Source of the DNA: Salticus scenicus
Lineage: Eukaryota > Arthropoda > Arachnida > Araneae > Salticidae
DNA length: 64,000 nt
Assembly (NCBI GenBank): GCA_963930645.1
Contig: OZ005656.1
Coordinates: forward strand, 268,998,993-269,062,992
Reading direction: 5' to 3'
The notes beneath the pieces were generated by a model. The model searched no databases, was not told the origin of the DNA, and saw nothing but the letters and a program-made list of their open reading frames with translations. Shown here piece by piece: positions 22,626 through 33,422 of this stretch (positions are counted from its first letter, which is position 1; each line of letters starts with the position of its first letter). Both the position numbers and the translations under genes were made by a program.

Positions 22626-24202
22626 TTTCTCTATTATAGTTAGCCTTAGGAAACCAAATAGATTGCGAAAGAATAATTAGTTTTTAGAAATTTGAAAAAT
22701 TGCTTACAGTTTTCCTCTCTGACAGACGTAGATTTTAAATATCACTTAAGTTTTTTTTTTTTTTTTTAATCGTAAACTTTTTTTGTTTGTCATCTCTGGT
22801 TGCACTCACCCGAGGAATTTTATGTGTCGGGTAAATGTAACCAGGATGTTTACACTTGTTCCAAGTATTTCAACTGCATTATTTATAAATATATATATTA
22901 CTTTGTTTTTTCAGTTCTGTCTTTTAATTTTCAATGAAACCCAATATCCTATTCCTGATATTTTTTTTTAGGTTTTGTTGGAGTATAAAAAAGTTTATGA
23001 TGTGGAGTGCTTGTCGGAGGCGTACGGAAAAGCTCGCAACACTGTCACGAGTTGAGATATTTTAAAAATTCAAAAAGTCTCAGATATTGCTTTTTCTTTT
23101 AACGAAGCTAAAACTCAACTAAAATTGCATGATGCGTATAAATTGGACACATTATATAAGCTACACAAAAAAAGCATTTTTCTATTTCCAGTATTTACCA
23201 GAAGTGTGTCTTTTAACCCTTTCTGGGGCAAGCAAGTTTTCTTCATTTAAAATCAACAACCACCAGAAATCACCAACAATATTAAAAGACAAAAAAAAAA
23301 AAAAAAAAAAAAAAAGTTATTCGACTAAGTTATAAAAGAAAAATTTTATAAAAAATTTCCGGGGACAGTTTTTGCAATTTTGAATTAAAACTTGGAGTTG
23401 CACGTATGCAACCACCGCTCCTGAAAGGGTTAATCATGTTAAGGGTTTCCCAAATAAAATGAATTTATGAAATTTAAAGGATGCATGCAAGACCATTTAA
23501 ATACACAAATGAACTTAAATGTCTAACGACTTATATGGAAATGTAGCTTTAAATGATTAGCAATAAACAAGATTTAAGAGGACGGAAATTTTATACAATG
23601 AAGATTAATTATATGTACGGCATTGTTATAGTCTTATTAACATTTTTCGGTAATAAATGTAAGTCACAGATATCTAGGTAAATCGTACTTCTTTACGATC
23701 TTTAGGAATTTACATTTATTTAAAATCTTTCATGATAAAATGTGGCTTCATTTGCGAAAAGGTTTGTTTGAAAAAAAAAAAAAAAAAAAAAAAAAAAGAT
23801 CAAGGCTATAGAAAATAGGGTACTTGAATAACAGAGTAAAATAAAATGAAAAGAAATCACCATTTCTTTAAGATGAAAGCATAACTACGATTGTTCCACA
23901 ATGAAAGAATAAAACTAGCCTTTCCCAAGAAGGGATTAATCTGAAAGATTTTGGTGAGAATAAATGTTTTCTAATAACTTTTGACAAATGAAAAAAATAA
24001 AATGCGATTTTAATCAATAATTAGTAAAAACTGGAACATTAAAAAATTCTGATGTGTAACAACCTTACGACTTCCAGTACCCACTGTTTCACATATTGTA
24101 AACTCTTTTGGAAATAATGCGTCAGAACGGATAATATAATTTTTTTTAATTGGACACTTAATTTTTCTGTAAGAACAAACTAATATATACTTCGCAAAGA
24201 CA
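22626..24202. other. AT-rich stretch with homopolymers
   Basis: It includes A-runs at about 23291-23315 and 23771-23798 and a T-run near 22750. No element boundaries or coding signal were recognised. Confidence 0.45.
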
Positions 24203-25641
24203 TACAGGGTGGTCCGAAAAACATGATAGAAAGTAAGCGATCATTGTGGAAAAAAGACAACATGCAAGAACATGAAACATATTTTATTGAATAAAGATAT
24301 GAATGACATTTAATATACAAGATGCTTAAAATGTCTACCGTCCCCGACTATAGTGTTATAAAGCCGGTTCCGAAACTCTGTCATAATGCGCTGGAGTGTG
24401 TCGTAATCAAGTGCATCAATCTCACTTCTGATAGCCAATTTTGGGTCCTCCAGTGAATCAGGGCTATTCCTATAGATTCTAACCTTGATGTAACCCCATA
24501 AGAATAAGTCACACGGATTTGGGTCCGGACTGTATGGGGTCCACTCTATCCCGTGCCCCGTGAATTTCTCTGCATCCAATGCAATCAAACGCTCACCAAA
24601 CGTCGTTTCAAGCCAAGTGAAGACGTCAGAAGTTTTTTGGGGACGAGCCCATCTGGCTTGAACCAGTACCGGCGTGTCCTGTTGAGATGGCCTGCATCAG
24701 GGCCAAAGTGACTCTCTAGCAACTCTCGATACTTCACTCCTGTGACCACACCATCAATAAATATCGGACCAATTATCTGCTTCGACGATATGGCACACCA
24801 CATCATGACCCTTTGTGGATGCAGTGAAGAGATGGCGCTGAGATGAGGATTTTCCGTACCTCAGGGGCGCCAGTTTTGTTTGTTCACGAAACAATTCAAC
24901 TGAAAATGGGTCTTATCACTGAACCAGATCTTGTATTCACTGATGGAACCATTTTTAAGTTCCTCGATTATGTGGTTTGCGAAATCTCTCCGCTGCACAG
25001 TACCCCCCCCCCCCCTTTAGCGGCTGTCACATTTGGATCTTGTATGGACACAATCCTACTGCTTTCATTAGCTTTTGTGATGATGTTTTGGATATGCTTA
25101 ATTGTTGGGCCGCCTGTCGAGTGGAAGTGGTTGGCTGATCCTCAAAGTATGCGCGTGCAGGCTCCCTGATGTCGTCAGTAACAACTGCTGATTTTCGTCC
25201 CGACGCCTTTCTTCTTGCATCCTAAACACTCCCTGTAGATTCATATCTGTCCATCAACCTGTAAACAATGAAAATCAGTGGGAGATTAGGGCCATTACAT
25301 CAGTCATCTGATGGCTTAAAAATCACTGCGACTTTAGAGTGCTATAACTTACTGCACGATTATCTCTTCACTAAGCGTCCTTTTCTTTTTGAACTCTAAA
25401 CGACATGCCCGTCGAACGGGGACATTACATCGGTTATTCTCATAAAATTTTCTTACGATATATAATCGAGTTTAAAATGTTTGTGATTCTATATTGTTTA
25501 TTCTTTATTTCCGGTAATTAAGCATTCAACTGAAATGTCACTATATGTGCTATTATAATATGGAATAATTATATTTGCATCAATACATTTGAAATCAGAA
25601 TCTTAAAATACTTTCTTACATGTTTTTCGGACCACCCTGTA
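24203..25641 (-). mobile_element. Mariner-like transposon, full length but decayed
   Basis: Inverted ends of more than 23 bp: TACAGGGTGGTCCGAAAAAC begins at 24203 and its inverse ends at 25641, both followed inward by ATG. Including the TA target pair, the element is about 1.44 kb, the usual size of an autonomous Tc1/mariner element. The minus strand carries a transposase pseudogene filling most of the interior. The near-identical ends suggest moderate age. Confidence 0.92.
24310..25468 (-). pseudogene. Mariner-like transposase pseudogene with probable intron
   Basis: Read on the minus strand: N-terminal LYIVRKFYENNRCN and RTLSEEIIVQ; then, after a 94-nt gap, LMDRYESTGSV; HTH region with TRQAAQQLSISKTS and PYKIQM; a frameshift at a C14 run (about 25004-25017); RDFANHIIEELK; first catalytic region IWFSDKTHFQLN; FVNKQNW; WCAISSKQIIGPIF; second catalytic region WFKPDG; another frameshift near 24650; third region YSPDPNPCDLFLWGY; C-terminus GDGRHFKHLVY. 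The gap (25352-25259) starts GTAAGT, ends TTTACAG, has CTGAT near its 3' end, and splicing keeps frame. Premature stops (for example after GSV) and frameshifts disable it. Confidence 0.85.
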
Positions 25642-25664
25642 TAAAGGAGCGTTTAAACAGCGCA

Positions 25665-27415
25665 TTAAAAAAGAAAATGTTAACTATTTTCAAAGACCCC
25701 CATTTTCGAGATCTATAACTGACCGACCTAAGCAGGACGCCGCCGGTCAATTTTCCTGTAATAACCAAGTAACACATGTTAAAGGACGTCTAAAAGTTGT
25801 TTATGCAGGAAATTTGAAGACAATCGTCAGAGTCATTTATGATATCGACTTTCGGTCCCAGTAACCAATTTTCAGCAAAACTTGAAAATTTTATCTTTTG
25901 ACCGGAAACTAACTTTATATAATAATCTTGTGTGTCACTCACACGATTTTCTCTTACCCTGAAATTTAATACTGTAAATACAGGTTGGAGATTAAGAGGT
26001 AAGTTAACGAGTACTGTTATGTAAACCTATGTTAAAACAATTCAAATTAGGCTTAGGAAAAGTTTTATGTGATAATTAGTTCTGTGTGAGGGGAGCCGTT
26101 TCATTAATGCACCTACATTTATATAGAATTTAATTCTGTTACTAAAAAATAATTCTGTTGTTAAAAAATATTTTTTTTAAATTATTATTTAAACAAATTA
26201 TTTTTTATGATAATGCAGACGATTTCAATGTTACAGAAGTAGTGTAACACTAAATATCCAAAAAAAAAAGGTGAATTTATTCTCAATATTACATTAAATT
26301 TTTTTTTTTTTTTTGGTAAAAATGAAAAAAATTCATAATTTTATTTTAAATTATCGCAGATCGATGGTTCAACCATTCGTTTTAATGGTATTGGCGAGCT
26401 CTTTTGAAAGATACCCATCATGAAAATTTACTCCCCTCGAGGGGGAAGGCGAGACTCCTACATAAACAAAAAAAAAATTTCCCAGTTGACTATCTCTATT
26501 ACAAAAAATATATATTCGTTTCATTTGGTTTAGTGCAGTCTATAAATGTTAAACTCTACTTATCTGTAATTTCCCCCATAGACGTAATGTATTTGAATAC
26601 TTTTGAGTGTCCCTGTACACGAACCATTTGCTTAATCTCAACGAAAAGCTTACTGTAGCATCCCTATATGATACACATTTAGAATACCGAGTTTGGAATT
26701 TCTGCTACTATTTGTTCTTGAGATATGCTGATAGAAGACACACAGACAGATAGACACACAGACCATTCGCTAAAAGCATGATTTTCGTATTCAGGGCACC
26801 TCAGAACATGTAAATATAACAAAAACTCACGTTCTAAAATTTGACCCTAAAACAATACTTTCCCGACCGTATGGGTAAGAGAAAGTAAAAAGGATATCTA
26901 ATAGGGAGTTAAAATGGCAAGTTTGAATAAAATACATAGATCTGTTTTTAAAGGAACGCATTCGTGAGAATTAAAATTGACCTCTTTACAGGGCGTCTAT
27001 CAATTTGCTTAACTAATTAACTACATGCGAAACTACATCTAACAAGGTGTTTATACCGAAGCTTTGAATAAAATCTTTAGAGCCGTTTTTGAGATACGAC
27101 CTACAGTTTCACTTCCGGTTTTCAATGTCCCACTTCCCGTTTTGCGATTTTTCCCTAAACTTGGCAAAATCATCTATGCAGCAGACTTGTGTTAATTCTG
27201 AAGTTTTGTCATTCCATCTTTATTTGTTTTGGAAATATGATAGTCAGAAGTTTTCCCACACGCATACATACACACATCTCAAACACATATACACACTGAC
27301 TCATTGACCGAAAAAAAACTTTCTGGACTCAAGAGACTCTATAATACGTAAATCAGATAAAAACTATTAGATATCGAAATTTTTTACCGAATACAACCGT
27401 TAATGGAAATAAATT
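25665..27415 (-). mobile_element. Family E Helentron-like element, interrupted by family D
   Basis: Two segments, 25665-25925 and 26887-27415, align in order with the continuous copy at 43757-44512. Shared words include CAATTTTCCTGTA, CCGGAAACTAAC/CTGGAAACTAAC, TAATAGGG and TTGTGTTAATTCTGAAGTTTT. The simple repeat (CACACGCATACATACACACA) is near 27256-27285. Family D (25927-26886) was inserted into it. The 5' hairpin is degraded here (near 27395-27412). Confidence 0.7.
25927..26886 (-). mobile_element. Family D Helentron-like element, complete
   Basis: On the minus strand the 5' end is ACTTTCTCTTACCC (26886-26873), which forms a partial hairpin with GGGAAAGT some 16 bases on. The 3' copy GGGTAAGAGAAAAT (25959-25946) is its inverse with one mismatch, followed by the hairpin GTGTG-AGTGA-CACAC (25944-25930). 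A block with ACAGACAGATAGACACACAG simple repeat and CTCAAGAACAAATAG lies near the 5' end. Length is ~960 bp. No ORF. The layout matches DINE-1/HINE elements. Confidence 0.75.
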
Positions 27416-28271
27416 ATCAAAATGTTTTATTTCTGGAGTAATCGTTGTGTCAAGTTTTCAGGATATAATTTTTAAAAGTCTTTCATTATTTTTCGTTATT
27501 ATCATTATAATTATTAATTTTTTCTATATGCATAATAAGAATGTACTTCATTCGTGAAAATTTTCAGCCGAAGGTTTTCGTTGAATTTATACGTTTTGAG
27601 ACATCATGATCATAATTTAACCCTCTTTGGAAAATGTCTATCTGTGTCTTTGTGTATTACTAAAAGTTTTAGACACTGTACTTTTAAAAGTTCTTCATTT
27701 TTTCTCATTTTATTATTAACTTTAAACTTATTTTAATTTTCTAACAATATTTTCTCTGTATAAATATTCTTATTGGTCTTTTAAAAGTCCGATAATTCAG
27801 TTCAAATTCCCAATGTCCATCTATAACATAATATTCTCTTATTAATAAATTTACTAAGCTATTCGATTATATTGTTCCGCTTTAAATAGAAAATAAATCA
27901 AGTTTCCTTCTCTGCAACTGAATTAAATTATATTCAATTACGCTTCTGTAATTTAATTATACTTAAATCAAATTTGTTCATGAAATATTTACTATTCTTG
28001 CACGAAGACGCCTGGAAGGAACTTTCATTTCCCCCAATGAACTTCGATGGCTGAAGGATTCATATATGCACGGCCACGTTTCAGAAATTGTTTTAGTACC
28101 TCTAGATTTATTTTTACTGCGGGCTAATTGAATATTTATTCAAGTGAAACAAATCTAAAAGATGTTTTTCACAATCACGAAACAAGTTTTTAAATATTCG
28201 GAGAAAAAAATGTCGTAACAAGGTTTTAATTATTAATGTTCGAGTTACAATTATAAATATCCAAACTTATT

Positions 28272-28850
28272 AGTGCTAGAGGCCTATTTCAGTCGGTACA
28301 GTTGTCGAATTTTTATAATACACTCTTAATTAGTGCTAAGGGCCTATTTCAGTCGGTTTATTGAATGGGGATTTATTGAATGAAGTCCCCCCAGGGCACA
28401 ACTTTGACATGAGTCCCCCCCAAGGTACCCCTATTTCAGTCGGTACAGCGTTGTCGAATTTTTATACGTCACTCTTAATTAGTGCTAAGGGCTTATTTCA
28501 GTCGGTTTATTGAATGGGGATTTATTGAATGAAGTCCCCCCAAGGCACAACTTTGACATGAGTCCCCCCCCAGGCCCAACTTTGACATGAGTCCCCCCCA
28601 AAGTACCCCTATTTCAGTCGGTACAGCGTTGTCGAATTTTTATAATACACTCTTAATAGTGCTAAGGGCCTATTTCAGTCGGTTTATTGAATGGGGATTT
28701 ATTGAATGAAGTCCCCCCAAGGCCCAACTTTGACATGAGTCCCCCCCAGGCCCAACTTTGACATGAGTCCCCCCCAAGGTACAACTTTGACATGAGTCCC
28801 CCCCCAAAGGCACACCTTTGACATGAGTCCCCCCCAAGGCACACCTCCCC
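28272..28850 (+). repeat. GC-rich higher-order minisatellite
   Basis: Units begin GTGCTAAGGGCCTATTTCAG near 28333, 28482 and 28659, with a partial one at 28273. Each contains TTGAATGGGGATTTATTGAA and one to five copies of a ~28-bp subunit (CAACTTTGACATGAGTCCCC). Unit lengths of 149 and 177 bp differ by the number of subunits. C7-C8 runs make the top strand strongly C-biased. Apparent Gly-rich minus-strand frames are by-products. Confidence 0.9.
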
Positions 28851-28852
28851 CT

Positions 28853-29056
28853 CATTGGGAAAAAGAGAAAAAACGTTGTTTTGCGGCTATAAAACAGTTT
28901 GGACTTCCAACGTTATTTGCTACAGTATCTGCAGCTGAAACACATTGGTTTGATTTAATGAAAACTTTATCATGGAATTTAGATCGTCACGAATTAACTA
29001 AAGAAGAATTTGTCGATATTAACAAGTTTAGCAGTAGGCCTCTGGCACTAAATTAA
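28853..29056 (+). pseudogene. Helitron Rep (helitron-like N domain) fragment
   Basis: About 67 codons directly after the minisatellite read HWEKEKKRCFAAIKQFG, LPTLFATVSAAETHW, FDLMKTL, HELTKEEF. The W.K.+..FA.I.QFG.PTLF.T.SAAET.W..L pattern is characteristic of the helicase-like N domain that precedes or overlaps the rolling-circle Rep region in Helitron transposase. The frame then degenerates (SSRPLALN) and stops; no HUH motif or helicase domain follows. It has no initiator Met of its own: the upstream ATG lies in the minisatellite. Non-functional. Confidence 0.7.
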
Positions 29057-29227
29057 AATCTGTCAATGTCAGATTTTCATGTTTTTATTATTTTTTATTT
29101 ATTTTTCTTAAACCTTTTCCACATAAACAACAGATCCAGTGTTATACTTTTTTCAAACGACCTTTTTAAAGCCGCTTTTGCACAATAGAAAAACCTTTCT
29201 GAAACTAACAGATCAACAATAGTATAT

Positions 29228-29864
29228 TGTTGCGTACTTGGGGGTTCGTAAGTTGTCCGAGAATGAAAGGCGAAACTTACAAAAATTCGATAATTTATTC
29301 ACAGAAAGTTCCAGAAAAATACAGGTCTATAAACCAAGTATCAGCTTCAATTTAACCAGTTAACACAGCTTAAACAATAGCCGTTATCAGCAAAACAACA
29401 GTACAAACTGTTTAGCAATAACACATAAAGCAAGTCTCTTCCAAAGAGGCTCAAAGCAAAGCAAGCATTTGACGTAACTGGCACAGATCTGAGACTGACC
29501 ACCTTGGCGAATAAAAACGCTCCTTTTTATACTTTTCTATCGAACCCAGGCTGTTCTGGAAAATTCTCGTATCTCATCAGCCAATGAGCTTCCATATTTG
29601 GTATATCCCTAATAAGGATTTTCTCGCCATGGTCGCCAAAAAATCGCCAAGGAGAGAAACAGTCGCCAAATTTGGCGGCAAACCCATTACTTCCCTTATT
29701 GGAGCTTTTTAACACGTTTTAAAGGGAAAATTAGACTATTTTAACGCTAAAACGACTAGAAATGCATAAAATTAGCATTTTATTAACTTACTAAGCCTCT
29801 TTGAAAGGATTTATACAAAAATAAACACAATTATTTACAATTTTGAAACAATATGAAATTCACA
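29228..29864 (-). mobile_element. Possible solo LTR
   Basis: The plus-strand left edge is TGTTGCGTAC preceded by ATAT; the right edge ends ACA followed by ATAT, giving LTR-like TG...CA ends and a possible 4-bp duplication. Because the sequence is AT-rich this could be chance, and an alternative right edge lies at 29850, also followed by ATAT. The minus strand has a promoter-like TATAAAAAGGAGCG near 29535-29522. No gag/pol or second LTR lies nearby. Confidence 0.4.
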
Positions 29865-29869
29865 ATATA

Positions 29870-30655
29870 ACGTATATATAAAGATCAATCAGTAAGCAGC
29901 AGTTTTATCCAGGTATCTCGGTTACTTCTTAAAATGACTAAAAATTTAGAATATCCTACGTATAAATATAATTCATTTATAAAATAAAATGTATACAAAA
30001 AATTACTAAAAGTTTTTAATACATAGTACTGGTTGCTATTACTTAAATTATCGGGAATTATGCTATAATTCATTAAAATTGATTTCATTTACCTGCCAGA
30101 ATACAGGGTAAGGAAAATTATAGAAGTGCTTTTATTCCGGTGTTTTTATTTTAAGTAGAAATGCGTTGTAAAACATGCAGCAAATTAAATATTTATCTAA
30201 TATATATATATATATATATATATATGATGTTGAAAAATATGTTTTCCAGAATAACAGTCAAGATAAAAGTTATTTTTCAGAATCACAAAAAACTGTTTTT
30301 AAATATATAGGTCTGTTTTCAAATAAATTATACTGAAAATTACTGACATCTTTGAATAACTAAGGTTTTAATGCATAGTACACCACTGGCCACCACAGAG
30401 AAGAATGCAAATCATCAGATTTAACGCAGAAATGACACGTTTCCTTATTTTCTGCCTTTATTTTTCAATATTTCAGTTATCCAGATTGTGGTAATCTAAC
30501 GAACATGCTACATTTCCAATATTTCAGCAGACGTTTTCTCTCGAAGTCAAACAGAAGATCTGTAACACATTCAAGAATAATAATATTATAGTTTTAAAAA
30601 AATTAAAGAACACGCTTTTATAGAAAAGTGAACACAAAATATCTATCTTAGTATT
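29870..30655. other. AT-rich stretch with a TA microsatellite
   Basis: A TA repeat occupies about 30201-30225. A degenerate family D-like 3' word (CAGGGTAAGGAAAATTATAG) lies near 30104. Nothing else was recognised. Confidence 0.4.
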
Positions 30656-30658
30656 AAA

Positions 30659-30695
30659 ATGCAGGGCAAGACAAAATCGTGTGAGTGACACACCA
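30659..30695 (+). mobile_element. Family D Helentron-like 3' end
   Basis: GCAGGGCAAGACAAAATC is followed by the hairpin GTGTG-AGTGA-CACAC, identical in stem and loop to family D at 25.93 kb. No 5' partner was found upstream. Confidence 0.6.
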
Positions 30696-30767
30696 TAATA
30701 ATTACATACATTTAAATCTTTAATTAAAATATTTTAGAATTAAACAAAAACCATTTTTTAAAAATCT

Positions 30768-30845
30768 CCCCTGACTGGGATCGAACGCTAGACCTTTAGG
30801 TTCGTAGCGCGGAGCTATACCTCAACGCCACGATGTTCACGTAGG
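30768..30845 (-). other. tRNA-like sequence (SINE head or tRNA pseudogene)
   Basis: On the minus strand TGGCGTTGAGG (30840-30830) fits the A box of Pol III promoters. GTTCGATCCC (30786-30777) fits the B box, at a spacing normal for tRNA. The acceptor and T stems do not pair properly, so this is a decayed tRNA or a tRNA-derived SINE head rather than a working tRNA. Confidence 0.5.
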
Positions 30846-30849
30846 GAAA

Positions 30850-31877
30850 GTCTTTTTTTTTACAATATAGATTTTTTGTTTGCTCCCAGAGCAGTTAAAA
30901 CATGCAAACATACATGCAAACATACATACATACAGGTGAAGCTAATAAAAGCGTGTGAAAAACAATGTTTGAGATTACTTTGTAAAATACAATACTCGAA
31001 ATTCGTTGTCGCTGTAGCATGCCAGTTTTCTTTTAATTATCAGAATTCCTCTGCATGTGAATAACATGTATATTCATGGAGACATAAAAGTTTGTCTCCT
31101 AGCAACGAAAAATTTTCGAACGTTTTTTGTTTATAACATGCAGGGTTTCCAAACCAATGCAACGCCATTTTTAGAAAATTTGATATGTTTCAAAAGACAC
31201 AAAATACTGCAATCAAAATAATTATAAGATAAAAAACTTTTTATGTACCATGTTTTTAAATTTTCTGTCGAATCATAGCTATAGAACTACATTAGCACTT
31301 TATGAATGTGTATGAAATTTTTAAAGTGATCATGACGTCCATTTTTGTGAGATACATAATTTAACTTTTTACAACTTTTCAACGTTCACGTTTAATTAAA
31401 TGTATTTATTTTTATGTCGAAAGAAAATGAAATCTTTTTTTTTTTCCAACAATTAAATTATAGCTCATATTTTAATGGATATTTTTAAAGTTGTTAGGAG
31501 GTTATTATTTTCATATTTTAAACGAATCAAAAATTCAAAAATCGGACTTCGAAGTATTGTGTTGTCATCGGGTTCTGAGCTATTCTGAAAGTTTCAAATT
31601 CCTAGCTAGTAGGGAAGTTAGTTAAAAACTCATTGCAAGATTTGCACCGGACAAACAAACAAACAAGAATTGAAATTAATAAAAACATGGTAATAACAAA
31701 TATCAAATAAAAAGGAGCATTTTTACTAGATAATTTTTAACTGCTCATGAACAAGCATCAATAGAATTTCAATTTCTTTTGCGTAATTGATCACCCAAAT
31801 GTATATAGTTATACTGAAAATAAAGAAAAATCAAATGTCGTGAAAATTCATAAAGCTATTGATGATGGAATCAACCA
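30850..31877. other. AT-rich stretch without recognised element
   Basis: CATA-type simple repeat at about 30900-30935; otherwise nothing recognised. Confidence 0.4.
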
Positions 31878-32041
31878 GTATTGCCAAATTTAGGGGCTTT
31901 CTTCAATATCTACCATTAATTTTTAATTGTAATTTTTGTCTAATTATATCGAAGGTAAATCGTCTATTATGTATATCAAACACCATTCCTAAAAATTTTT
32001 AGTGATTTTTGAATAAATCAGTCCCCAAATTTGGCAACACT
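31878..32041. mobile_element. Short MITE with TTGCCAAATTT ends
   Basis: AGTATTGCCAAATTTAGGGG at the left is inverted at the right (the outer 22 bp match with about three differences; right end read inward AGTGTTGCCAAATTTGGGG). Total length is 164 bp. No clear target duplication. Confidence 0.6.
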
Positions 32042-32541
32042 ACAATCAGTTGGATTTCAAACACTGAGAAAGATAAACAAAATTATAAAGGTTTTACCTA
32101 TACTTTTTTTTTTTTTTGAATCAATTAACGGCAGTATCATGTACTTTGAATTAAAGTTACTTAATGATATCTCAAGCGATGTTTATATAATACAAATTTT
32201 TCAAAAATTCTGTTATGGAAGCAACAGCGAAGTAAATAAAGGAAGAAAAAGCTAGCAGCGGTAATTTAAAATTGAAATCTTTTTCAAACTATAATGCATT
32301 ACCAACTATAATACTTTGTAAACTGATATCAACCATAACTGATACTAACAACTGATTGATTTTAGAAACAAAATTATATGAAACGTGAATCTAAAAATGT
32401 ATTATAGATAAGAAAATACCTCAATTTTAAATTACAGCCGGTTTGCTTTCTTACTTTAATTGCTTCTTTGACTATATATTACCAATTATAATAACACTGT
32501 TCGGCATGAAAATTGCCCTCAACAAAAAACCATTTTTGCAA

Positions 32542-33030
32542 ATTCTTACGTAAAATGACCCCCTGAATCCGAATAGGACGGCCATCCCCCTATTTTTACC
32601 ACTTTTCGGTAATTTTATGACTATAAATTTGATTTATAGGGGAGAAAAGAAATATTTTACTTGTTAAATATCTTCCGAGGGCCTAAAGAGATGAAAAATT
32701 TGATAACATGAACAATTGCAGCAAGGGGAAGATTTTTTTTTTTTTTTTTCTTTTTTTTTTTGGGGGGGGGGGGGATTTGCCACTGAAATTATAAGTTACA
32801 TTTATAATGTTTTATTAGTCACTTATTATTATCACTTATTATACATTATATATTTTTTGTTTTTAAGAGTTAAAATAATTATTTTCCATTCTCCAAATCA
32901 AATTCATGGCCATAAAATTATCGAAGAGTGATAAAAATTGGGGGAGGAGGTGACGTTCCGAGATAACGGGGGGGTGATGGGACAAAATGGGGGTCATATT
33001 CGGATTTAAGAGGTCATTTTACATAAGAAT
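32542..33030. mobile_element. Inverted-repeat element with ~40-bp ends
   Basis: ATTCTTACGTAAAATGACC...AATCCGAATA on the left is inverted on the right (GATTCTTATGTAAAATGACC read inward, then AATCCGAATA). The interior includes a T18-C-T11-G13 homopolymer junction at about 32730-32774 and further G-rich words near 32940-32995. No coding capacity. Confidence 0.6.
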
Positions 33031-33380
33031 CAGCAGGAATGTTGTCAAGGCTCGAATTTTTTTTTTTTTTTTTTTTTTTTTTTTGCAGCGTAGCGTAATT
33101 TGTAAACTAATATTAACCCTTTGCATCTCTTTTACTTAAAAATCTGTATTTGAAAAAACGGTAAGAAATGAAATGATTTTAGAGAAATAATTCTATAAAA
33201 GAAAATTATATTAAGAATGCATAAGGAAAAGATATCAATTTTAAATTACAGCCGGAGTTTAGTTCCTTTATTCACTTCTTTGGAAATATATAATTGTTAT
33301 TAATTTGCAATCTATGAATATTTCCTAAGTAATAAAAGTGCAAATGCATAATTTTAAAACAAGAACCTCATCCACATTTT

Positions 33381-33422
<42 letters not shown>

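Noticed and set aside
28272..28850. CRISPR-like array
   Set aside because: Repeats are contiguous with no unique spacers, in eukaryotic DNA; it is a minisatellite.
28662..28855. Gly-rich repetitive proteins on the minus strand
   Set aside because: They are translations of the C-rich minisatellite in two overlapping frames, without start context or conservation.
30768..30845. Functional tRNA gene
   Set aside because: A and B boxes are present but the acceptor and T stems do not pair.
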